Assembly: GCA_001632435.1 (NCBI GenBank)
Contig: KV423972.1
Location: 1 to 64,000 of the forward strand
Direction of reading: 5' to 3'
From: Calocera cornea HHB12733
Taxonomy: Eukaryota > Basidiomycota > Dacrymycetes > Dacrymycetales > Dacrymycetaceae
Length of the DNA stretch: 64,000 nucleotides
Each line of letters begins with the position of its first letter. The stretch's first letter is position 1. Positions 54,407 to 64,000 of this stretch are shown in pieces. Position numbers and translations under genes: made by a program. Under the pieces are notes generated by a model. The model did not search any database. It saw nothing but the letters and a program-made list of their open reading frames with translations, and was not told the DNA's origin.

Positions 54407-57007
54407 ATGGAATCGAGAGTGTCTGCGAGGAGGACCAAAGCGTGTGATGTGAGTCAATCATCACTCGGGGTGGCTTGGCGGCCAGCTGATGCTCGCCAGG
54501 CGTGTCACAGGCGCAAGATTCGGTGCGATGGCCAAGAGGGGAACCCAGAACCATGTACATATTGGTGCGCCGTATGGCTCGCTATAATGAAGCACGGACT
54601 GACATTTACACTCAGTGTGAAGAATAACTACGAGTGTCACTTTACCTACCGTCCAAACAAGTGGCCACCGTCCAAGACATACGTTGATGGGCTGGAGAGG
54701 CGGGTGGACTACCTCGAGCGTCGCGTTAGCACCCTCCGACAAGAAGTGGCTCGACTTCGAGAAGGTGGAGGAGTTGCATCTGGCTACATCTCATCCGAGT
54801 CGGACGAATTCGAATCGGTCTCACCACCGCGCGATGACGAGGACGATGAGGCCTCTGAGGCGTTACGAGAGATGACAGAGCGATATGAGGGTCTGTGGTT
54901 ATCTCCACCGACAGGCATGAAGGTAAATCAAGAGCCGCGCATGTTTCACGGTCAAGCATCCCATATGCACGTTCTGAACCGCCAAATCGCCGAGCTGGGC
55001 GAGCAGAGCCTTGAGAAAGCGAAGGCGTTCCAGCTGCGTGTTCGTCCCGAATTCCGCACTCTCGACCCACATCTGTTTGACTTCGACACTGTGGACTTGG
55101 GTACTCACCCTCCCGACTGGCCTGAACCCGATCTTGCCAAGCTCCTGATCGACGCCTTCTTTCACCGCTACAACAACGTCTTCCCGTTACTGCATCGACC
55201 CACCTTCATGAGGCAGTATTCAGATCCAGCCACAAGACTTGAGGCTGACTGGGTTGCACTGGCATTCGGGGTATTTGCAATTGCTTCGAAGTACGTTGAT
55301 GATCCGCGTGTTCTGCCGGAGAGCGGCAATTGGCACAACGCTGGGCAGAAGTACTGGAAGGAGATGCGGTGCGTCCTGCTGTCTCCATAACCCCGAGCGG
55401 TTTCTGAATTCTTGCTCATTAGACGGGTGATGTCTCCGCTGTATGCACCGCCAACGCTTATGCGGCTGCAAGCGTTGGTCCTGTTCGTCTGGTATTTCAG
55501 CGGATCTCCGCTATTCCCCTCGGCCGGCTGGGCGCTCATAGGTCTCGCTCTGCGATACGTCCAAGACGCAGGGATGCACCTGAAGAAAGAGTGGACAAAA
55601 CGCGCGACGGCCCATCCATTCGAATATGAGCTGCGGAAGCGAGTATTTTGGGTGTTGTACTTGATGGAGAGAACGTTGACGCTGGAGATGGATAGGAGCT
55701 TCTGCCTCCAGGAGGAGGAGTGGGCATAACAGCAGATGCATATCCTAAATGTGCTAATTGTTTGCATAGACATGATGTCGACCTTCCGTGCGAGCTGGAT
55801 GACTCCGGGCTGGATTTGCTGCAGCAAGGCCAAAAGAATCCATCGGGCTATTCACTCATAATGGCTTCCTTCAACGCACGGATGCGGTTGCTCAGCTTCG
55901 GCAGTCGAAAGCGGGGCGAATTGCGCGCGATTCGGCGCTTATCCAAGGAGTCCGATCTCGTAGACCGCGAACGCAATTGGTTGCACAGCATCCGCACTAA
56001 ACTCGATCATTATATGGCAAATCTACCCGACAATTTAAAGTACAACGAAGACGAGAAGAATGACGATGACTATAACGTCCTCGCTCTCTTGCAGTTGCAG
56101 TATCATCAAATCCAGGTAAATTGATTAGCTGCTGTTCTGAGACATCTCTGATCCCCTGTAGTATGCCATGTATCGTCCTTTCCTTTCCAGCTCGAAGAGA
56201 GCGATACATGCGCAGGAACATATTCTGGAGATCTGCTGTGAAGTGTCAAGGTCTGTTGCTCGCATATTGGACATGATGCGACAACGAAATTTGGTGATCG
56301 GACGTATTCATGAGACTTCTTTGGGCGGGTTCATTGCGGGTACTGTTCTTCTCATGAACATGTGGGAGCTTAAGACCTATGATCACATGGATGACGTTGA
56401 GAAGTGCATCAATGCGATACAGACAATTGAGGACCGGTGCGCATCAATCTAGACGTCGAGATTCTGGATACTGACCTTGCTGTCAAACAGCTGGCAATGG
56501 CCGGGACGAGTCCGCGACGTCCTCTGCAACCTCCAAGAGGTCATCCGTATAACGATCGGAAACGCTTCTGGGGTGACGCAACCATCTGAGAGCAGTACAG
56601 ACGGGGTCGAGATGTCCGAAGCTGTGGTAATGGAGACACCGCAAGTGAGCCAATATGGCTGCTTCCCGCTCTTCCCCGCTGATTGACTATCATAGAATCC
56701 GTTCTCCTTCGGCGCATCCGATGGTACCCAGACGACGGCAAGCTACCATAGCTTTGCACCCTCTTTACCCGATGCTATTGTCTCCGCACCAATCGTCGAC
56801 CTCTTCTCGGAACCGCAGCTTCCTGTTCAAGCGCTGTTCGGCGACCAAACGATGTCAGTGGATGACTGGTCCTTCCCTAATCAGCCAGTCATCGATAATG
56901 AATTCTCTGACTGGATGAACAACATGATCTTCACCGTCCAACAGTCCGGTGATCTGACTAGCTCGCTGGATAGTTTCAACCCGGGCAGTGATGCCCCGCC
57001 TGCATAG
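54407..57007 (+). CDS. Zn2Cys6 transcription factor with fungal_trans domain, copy 2
   Basis: Eight exons: 54407-54448, 54500-54564, 54616-55368, 55423-55719, 55770-56115, 56162-56436, 56491-56644 and 56696-57007, giving 747 residues. The zinc cluster KACD/ACHRRKIRC.../PCTYCVKNNYEC is built over the first three exons, as in copy 1 (9165-12051). Linker PNKWPPSKTYVDGLERRV, acidic segment and the fungal transcription factor region follow (IDAFFHRYNNVFPLLHRPTFM, GWALIGLALRYVQDAGMH, RKRVFWVLYLMER). All seven introns fall at equivalent positions; exons 4 (297 nt) and 6 (275 nt) have identical lengths. The C-terminus has diverged and is shorter. It is a nuclear regulator; targets are not deducible. 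Confidence 0.93.
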
Positions 57008-57892
57008 CCCTGGACAGACCGGCGAACTTCTCATTTGCGGCTCGCACCTCCTCTGGGAACCTCACCTCTCACTCGCATGTAATATTGACGCACACCCCCG
57101 TGTATTTTTGTAGGATGTTTTATAATGGCAAACTGCTTATCGTCACCTATCATGCCCTCCGCGTCGTCGTGGTCCGATGATCATCTGGGGGCGTTGGATT
57201 GACTACACGTTGCTTCCGAACCGGTAAATATGCGCGTCTCACGCAACAGGCTGGAATTACTGTATAAGGAGCTGGTAACTTCTGTGTTGCTTGTAACTCA
57301 AGGAACACCAGAACCTACGGAGTGCCACCTATGGAAAGAAGTCATATGCACACACACAGAGTCCACTTCAAGCTGTGCATTAAGTGGAAGTGGATTCTCT
57401 CCACGGTGTACACAGCAGAACACGGCCCCGCCTGCACCGTAACCACCATCAAGATTGTCAATCGCACAGACAATGTTCGTCGGAATTGATCTGTACTGGT
57501 CATATGCCAAGATCTTAGAAAGACTGCATTATGCGACCTAAGCTACCCATACAGGCCAGCAGCTCAACCCGGAGAGAAACCTGACCGTAATAGAGAAAGA
57601 AAAAGGCAGAAAGTGTAGCATAACATTGCGACTTACTGGAATAGAAATAAACGGCAGTGAACACATGCCGTGAGCGAGCTAGGGACGGCACGCCCGACAG
57701 GGTTGGGAAACATAAAGTATGGTATCGCCGTAAGCCGATCCAATGACGAAGTAGAACTGAATATACCTCAAAGAAGAAAGCGGGGATAGAATGGAAACGA
57801 GGTGACGAAGTCGTGAGATCTCAGAGATTGTTCTGGGTATCGTGAGTGAGAACATCCATTTTGGTATATTGCGTAGGCATCGGTCCAAGCAT
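57008..57892. other. Convergent intergenic region
   Basis: 3' flanks of Zn2Cys6 factor 2 and the RhoGAP gene. Small open frames (57230-57442 +, 57298-57510 -) overlap and show no domain. Confidence 0.5.
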
Positions 57893-60800
57893 TTATGGCC
57901 GGGGTGACAATGGCTGAGGCGGTCTGGGCGATAACGGCAGGCCGACCTTTACGATTGGGCGCATATCCGTCTGTGATGCAGGTGGAGCCAGTTGCAAGCC
58001 CCTTGCATTCGCCGTCATACGCGCTTTAGAACCGTTCCCGTTCGGCTGCGCCTGCGTTGGGGTCTGGTTCACATCGAACACCGCTTGCGTGGCAGAGCTG
58101 GGCATTGGGACACTGTTGTGATCATCGCCTGTCCCATTGCTTTGCCCAGAGGTAGAACGGCTGTCGTGTATGCTTGAGCCGTCAAGATCGGCATCTTCGG
58201 TTTCGGTGCCCGACTCTTCAGGCAAGAGGTTGTCGGAATCAGAAGCTTCTTCCAGGTCCTCTACTTGGGCTGCACCAATGGTGAGTACTGCAGATGACGA
58301 CCAGTAAGCGGACTCACGCTTCAATGACCGGCCCGAGAGGCCCAAGAGTTGGTCAGCAGCTCCGCTGGCGTAGCTCCGGGAGTTCCGGGAGCCTGGTGTA
58401 CCAGTCTCGCCGCTAGCTCTCTTCGGCTTATATTCGAGGTCTTCCCCGGCTTCAAGCCCCTTCAATTCCTCGGCGTCAACCACCTCCTCTTCTACATCCG
58501 GCTCTTCTTCACCACCCACGCTGAAGACATGGTTGAACTCGGCCAGCATAAGGCTGAACACGCCGGCTGGTATACCGAGCGTGGGCGAGAAGACGATGCC
58601 CACGTTACGCATGTTCATTTTGTTCTCCTGCGAATGCTGGACGATGAGGATCAGATGAGCAGTCAAGGCGCGCAAGAGAGAGTAGTTTGGTAAAGGTAGG
58701 GCAGCTACGAGCGAGGCAAGCTCAGCGATCCGCTCTTCCGGGTCGAGCAGATCTATCAAGGACATATCAACACCACAGTTAGTAGCATGTCTTTGTTCAC
58801 ATACCGATAACAGCCAAGAACCGAAGATGCAGTTCTCTCGTGAGCACGCTCGTCGGGAGCTCTCTCAAGAATCCCTTCAGCAGCCCGGCGACCGCATGTA
58901 AGTCCCAGTACTCGTCAGCCTTGAGCAGGTCCACGTCTCCTTCAGTATTGAACCGCTCCCTGAGGGCCTTAACGACCGCGCTGCTGCCGCTCAGCCTGTA
59001 GATGCCCTCTTCGCGCTCTGCACCACGCGCTTCGAGGTACTCGATGCACCGGAAGACAACCGCAGGGAGATTGGCGATGCTCGCGACCGCCAGACTGTCT
59101 TGCAGAGGGACGCCGAAGACCGCGTGAGCTGGAGCGATTGGCCCCATCCCTGGCTGTCCAAGCTGCCCGCTCAACGAGCCCTTGGAGTCGTTGCTCCTTC
59201 CAAAGTTCCAGAATCGGCCCGACTTTGCCTTTCGGTCCCTGTCGTTCCCCACCATCGGGTCCGCAAGCAGGGTGCTGCTGCTCGTGGAGCCTGTGACGGT
59301 GCGGTGCGAGGCAGAGGGTGGGATGCCCGGCTCGCGGGACTTGACCGGTGTGACGTTCTGGCCGCTGGTGAGCCTGGCGGCGGCGGCGGTCCCCAGGCTG
59401 TGCACGCGCTGCTCCGCCGGGGCGGCCATACCGCGCGAGCCGTCAGAGTACGTTCCGAGGGAGGAGTTGCTCCTCGGCATCGCCTGCAGCGTGTCGAGCG
59501 CATTGGGCATGCTGGCAGATAAACCCAGGAGGCGGGGCGAGTCCGGGCCAGAGTACCCAGATATATGCGGGGCAGGGGCGAGCTGCGGCCCAAGGGCAGG
59601 GAGAGCACCGCCCGGTGGGCCGGGAGACGGAGGCGGCGGTGCGACATGGAAGAGCTTTGCGTTCTCCGCGTCTGGGACGAGTTGGGAGATGGGCACGGGA
59701 GCCTGCGCCATGCGGGAGATGGAGATATCGTCCTTGCTCATGATCCTGCTCCTCGTGCGCGTAGCGCTGTCCGTGCTCGCGCGGGGCTCGCTCTCCGCGT
59801 CCACCTCGTTGCCGAGGAATACAGTGGGGAGCGAGGGCCCGACGTACCGCACCAGGTGCTCGACCCACGAGTCGCGCTCCTCGTCGCTCTCCGCGCAGAG
59901 GACGTGCTTGACAGGCGCCTTGCCCTCCCGCTGCTCGATGATGAGGAACGCGTGCCGATACGCGTTCTCGTCGTCCATCTCCGAGCCGGCCGAAGCGGTG
60001 CTGAGGACGCTCGAGGTCTGCTCACGAGAGAGTGTGAGCGAGGAGGAGCTCGAGGAGGGCAACGGCGACGCGCGCTGCTGTCGCCCGATCTTTGCGTTCT
60101 GCAGCTGGATCGACCCGAGGTGGGCGCCCCCTCTCTGCACACCTAATCAGCGCCATCTCCAGACCGCATCCCGAAGACACTCACACTCTCGTAATACTCC
60201 AGCACCTTCCCCCCAAGAACAAAGTACCTCGTCTTCCACCCCCCAAAGTTCTTCCCCCTCTTAGTCAGGTACCCCTCCTTATACCCCTCCCTCACGACGC
60301 CCCCGCCAACAGCACCACTGGCCGCCCTCGCCCTGCTCAAGTCGCTTGTAAAGAACGCGCAAATCGCGCGCCGCGTCTCGATAGCGAGCGGGAAGACGAG
60401 CAGGCCCTGCAGGTACGTCGTCAGCGCGGCTTTGCGCTGGTCGGACTTGACGGGCGCGTGGTCCCGGAAGGCCTTGCCCTCGGGCAGCGTGCCCAGCTTC
60501 TTCTGCATCGTCCTGCCTAAGCCGGAGCGCACCATGGTGTCAAGGGCGAGGATGTCGCTGTACAGTTTCTCGACTGCCCAGGGCTGGCGCTGGGCCGGCC
60601 CGAGCCCTCCCCCGAGCTCGGAAACGCTGCTGCTCGGGCTGGCCCCCTGACCCTGCGGCGCGGGGTCGCGCGAGGAGGGTGTGGCGTACGGAGGCGGGGA
60701 GACGGCGATGTGGAAGGAGAGCACGTCCTTGCCCCGGTCGTTCGCGCGGATCGTGCTGTGCGTGATGAGGATCTGGGTGAGGGGCAGGTCCGCCGGGGTG

Positions 60801-62440
60801 AGGTACGGCTGCTGCTGCTGCTGCATTATGCTCTGCCGGAGGGATACGGGCGAGAGCGGCCCGGGGGAGGGAGAGGCATCCCGCCTCGGCTGCATGGGTC
60901 CTTGCGACTGTGCACCACCTGGGATGCCCTGCACCCCAGCAGGCTGGAACGGCATCGGCTCTTCCCCTTCCCCCCTCCGCTGAGCATACACCCCCGCTGT
61001 CGCCGAAGTCGGCGCAGGCGTAGGCGGCAAAACATTGACGTTTATCCCTGCGGTGCGCTTTGGCGATTGGGGCTGGGAGGGGAGGAGGAGGTGCTGGGCT
61101 TGACTTTGACCTTGCGCTTGGGCTTGGGCTTGACCTTGTGCTTGGGATGGGTCGTCAAGCGGCACGGAGGGTGCGGGGCGTATTTGGGCAGAGGATTGGC
61201 CCGGCTGGGCCTGTTGGCCTGGCTGGGTGAGATGGAACGGCTGGGCGAGTGCGAGGGGTGCGGTGGGAGCGGGTGGTGGTGGTGGTGGGTACGTCGGCGC
61301 TGGTGTTGGGGAGGGGTGACGTGCCTGTGCCTGCGCCTGTGCCTGCGCCTGCGCCTGTGCGTTTGCCGGTGCTGCAGCTGCAGCTGGGGCCGGTGCCGGT
61401 GCCGGTGTCTGCGCCTGTGCTGCCGCCGGCGGGGCCAGTTGTGCCGGTTGTGCCTGGGAGCGAGCCTCGAACGGCGCGCCCAGTGCATACCCCAGCTCGC
61501 TCTGCTCCCCCGCTAGCCCGCTCGCGTGGCGTCTCTCTTCCCTCCCCTGCACAGGAGCCGGCACCGGCAGGCTCCCCGTGCGTGTCGGTGTGGAGGGGGA
61601 GGAGAGTGGCAAGCTGGAGAGGGTTATGGGTGCTGGTGCTGCTAGCGGGGGCAGGATGGGGGGCTCGGAGGAGACGCTCGCTGCGGCTCTCGAGGCTGAT
61701 GCAAAGGTTGAGGTTGCTGGTGCTGGTGCTGGGGTGGGGAAGGCAGGGGAGGGGAGTGAGGCCGCCAACGAGCGGGAGGCGGCGCTGCTCGAGATTGAGA
61801 TTGACGCAGGGGCCGAGGCGGCCGGGTGGGGGAGGTCCGCGCTCGTCTTCCTGAGCGTGGGGGACATGGGCAGCGGCGCGGGCGCAGGACGCTCCTCGCT
61901 CTTCCCCCTCTGGCTGCCCTCCCGCTCCCGATCACTCTCCTTCGCGGCGTCCTCCCGGTCCGTATCGTCCCTCTCCCGCCGCCGCTCCTTGTCCTTATCC
62001 CTCTCCCTGCCAAGCGCGCGGTCCCTCTCCCCACGCAGTCGCTCACAGTCCCTCTCCAAGCTCTTCTGCATGACGCGTTGCCGCTCGATGAGCTTCCACA
62101 GCTGGGCGTTCTGGCCCGCGAGGGTGTTGCGCTCCGCTAAGACCTGCTCGAGCGCGGCGAGCGCCGGGTTCTCCGCTGCGGCATGGAGGGAGAGGGCCGC
62201 GTCGAGGGAGAGCTGCTTGCTGCTTGTCGGGCTGTGGCCTAAGGACGCAGCGGGGGAGGACGGCCCTGCCCTCGCAGGCGGGGGTGTGAGGAGGCCGGGG
62301 GCGGCGCGGGGAGAGAGGGCGGACTCGGCGGTGAGGACGCGCCTGTGCTCGGGCGTGTGGAAGGCGGAGGGGAGCGAGGGCGTGGTCGGGTTCGATGGGT
62401 TGGGGTTGTATGGGCCTGATCCGGCGGGCACGGTGGACAT
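57893..62440 (-). CDS. BEM3: PX-PH-RhoGAP protein (Bem3-like)
   Basis: Exons 60185-62440, 58805-60134 and 57893-58752, giving 1481 residues. An additional in-frame 48-nt intron is likely (58270-58317; GTGAGT...GGTGCAG), which would give 1465. The N-terminal coiled coil (LAERNTLAGQNAQLWKLIERQ, then Arg/Glu/Asp-rich) is followed by a Pro/Ala/Gln-rich stretch with QA repeats. A PX domain lies at about 550-695 (LTQILITHSTIRANDRGKDV). A PH domain lies at about 715-850, begins EGYLTKRGKNFGGWKTRYFVL and is interrupted by a Ser-rich insert. The RhoGAP domain lies at about 1095-1280: arginine finger in EGIYRLSGSS, plus LLKGFLRELP and NMRNVGIVFSPTL. In yeasts Bem3 stimulates Cdc42 GTP hydrolysis at polarised growth sites. 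All key GAP residues are present. Confidence 0.95.
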
Positions 62441-64000
62441 CCTGCAGCAGGGGGCCAGTGCCCGGTCGATGTCTAGAGTGGCGGAGAGTGAGCACGGGAC
62501 TCGCCCGAGCAGGTCCGGCGGGGGAACAAATTGAACAGCCGCTCACAGACTCGGCCGCGTGGGTTTGGGAATGCCGTGGGAAGAAGAGGTGCGAAGGGAG
62601 TGCGGGGATGCTGGCGGTCGGGGCGTGGGCGCGATGCTGCGTGGGCGTGGTAGGGTCCGAGCGGGTGTGGGAGGAGGATGGCGACGGGGCGTGTGTGCCC
62701 GGGCGTCCGTGATGCAAGGAGTCCGCCGAACCCTCGGAGGGCAGTCAGTCGTCACAAGCAAGCACAAGCCTAGACGAGCTCGTGTGACTGTCCCCTGTCG
62801 CAGCGGTGCAAGTGGCCTGCAATGGGGCACTATGGACGGGCGCGGTGGAACGTCCGAAGCGGGGACACGAGCACGCGACGACGACGACGACGGCGACGGC
62901 GGCGGACAGGCGGACTCAGTCGGTGGCACGGCTAGCCTAACTAGTTCATGTCCCACCCGCGGAGACGGAGGGCTGAGCCTATTTCGACGACGCGTGGGAG
63001 GCCAGGGAAACTTAGATCCCGTCCGCGTCTGGAGAGGCCTGGGAAGCGCTATTTCCGGCTGACGTGGCTCCTGTCCCAACCCCCTCCCCTGGTGGGCCTT
63101 GTGGTGTTGTATACTCTGCGGTGGGTGTATGCGGCTGCTGTCCCAATAGCGGGGCTTCAGCTTCTTCCAGCGGGTCGAGCGGGCGTCAGATCGATGGCAT
63201 TGCACACTGCGATCAATCGCGCGCCGCACTCGCCCCACGCTCCTATTTCAGCACACCTTGAAACCCAAACGCAGACCACGACCCCGTCACGTAAGAGCGC
63301 CGCAGGGGGCATCATACACCTCGTATCATCATTGATCGAGCTGAGGCGAGGGCCTGAGAAGGGGCGCGCCGCGTGAAACGTAATATCAGCAACGGTACAG
63401 CCTGAGTCGCCTGGCACTGCTTTCGATTGTGAACGGAACTGAACGAGAGGAAGTTCGAGTTATCTCGAGCTGACCAAGGGCGACCGAGCGCGGAGCATAT
63501 GCTGCGGTCAGTGGGTACAAGTAGTATGAGCACTTACAAAGGTAAAGTGGCCTGGCACTGCCAGCTTTCAATTGCCGTTTCTGGGGTATGCAGCTCGAGC
63601 TGAGCTCAACTGAACTGGAGTACCGCGCACTGTATTTGCAATCATTTCGAGCTGACCAAGGGCGACCGAGCCCTGAGCATAAGCTGTGACAGTGTGGTGC
63701 CGGTGCCCGTATGAATGAATAAGGATAACTCTGGGCGGCGGGGCTGGCTTCTTCGCTGACCAACGTCGCCGCGGCGCGGTATTAATATGCCCGGAGTGCG
63801 AGTGCCAGTGCCCGGCCGTGTTCTTGGCCTGGTCCTGGTCCTGTACAACTCCTGCATGTTGCCCGACTGCGCTCGCCGGCGTTGACGTCCTGGGGCGCAC
63901 CCACCCCGTCTCCCAGCACCCAGCCAGCCCGCCCAAGCAGCCTCCCCGGGGCCACCTCTCACATGCCGGTACAGTACACACCGGCAGTGGTCCCCGGGCC
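62441..64000. other. Upstream of the RhoGAP gene, to the window edge
   Basis: Promoter side of the RhoGAP gene, then non-coding sequence with a repeated 25-bp segment (63465-63489 and 63647-63671). No gene recognised; a gene beyond the right edge could begin here. Confidence 0.5.
63465..63671. repeat. Direct repeat, 25-bp core, two copies
   Basis: A 25-bp segment starting TCGAGCTGACCAAGGGCGAC is perfect at 63465-63489 and 63647-63671. Flanking words (CCTGGCACTG, GAGCATA) are also repeated in the same order, so this looks like an eroded duplication of about 140-180 bp. Confidence 0.75.

Noticed and set aside
1..64000. tRNA, rRNA or CRISPR arrays
   Set aside because: No T-arm/anticodon arrangement, rRNA segment or spaced repeat array was found by eye; a covariance-model scan would be needed to exclude small RNA genes.

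Overview
The window comes from a filamentous or dimorphic fungus, most likely a basidiomycete (Agaricomycotina; I cannot place it further). Genes are interrupted by many short GT-AG introns of about 45-65 nt. The DNA is GC-rich, and the content is typically fungal: cytosolic pyruvate carboxylase, Zn2Cys6 regulators, an Ecl1-type zinc protein, allantoate-permease-like MFS carriers, a Pff1-type vacuolar protease, Rpb7 and a Bem3-type RhoGAP. All gene models here were built by reading splice sites and reading frame by eye; for most of them every exon joins in frame.

Layout. 1-15 kb: a secreted Cys-rich NCGxCG-repeat protein (-), pyruvate carboxylase (-), a Zn2Cys6 transcription factor (+) and a flavin monooxygenase (-). 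15-24 kb: a GC-rich, gene-poor stretch with short tandem repeats and one perfect hairpin, holding only an Ecl1-like gene. 24-31.4 kb: three tandem MFS transporters (-), the first broken by a 2-nt frameshift. 32-43 kb: an uncharacterised secreted protein (A, -), an M28 vacuolar-membrane protease (-), RPB7 (+), a phytanoyl-CoA-dioxygenase-like gene (-) and the paralogue of A (B, +). 43.6-54 kb: a second Cys-rich repeat protein (+), a 6.69-kb LTR retroelement and a third, incomplete Cys-rich gene (-). 54.4-62.4 kb: a second Zn2Cys6 factor (+), paralogous to the first with conserved intron positions, and a PX-PH-RhoGAP protein (-).

Two things stand out. First, the LTR element (46300-52989; 389-bp LTRs with one difference noticed; 4-bp target duplication TAAT) has no visible gag, protease, reverse transcriptase or RNase H. 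It keeps an integrase with the DDE triad and, on the opposite strand, a complete 11-exon gene with its own TATA box. That gene encodes a roughly 786-residue acidic/basic protein with a Zn2Cys6-like cysteine pattern. I know of no named element with this composition. Second, the Cys-rich genes are built from a repeating exon pair (a 28-nt micro-exon plus a 266-269-nt exon) in constant phase. The two full paralogues differ by exactly one such pair and share a conserved promoter segment.

The window is rich in local paralogy: three Cys-rich genes, two Zn2Cys6 factors, two A/B secreted proteins and three MFS carriers. The Cys-rich(-)/Zn2Cys6(+) neighbour order occurs twice, which suggests segmental duplication. 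I saw no tRNA, rRNA or CRISPR.
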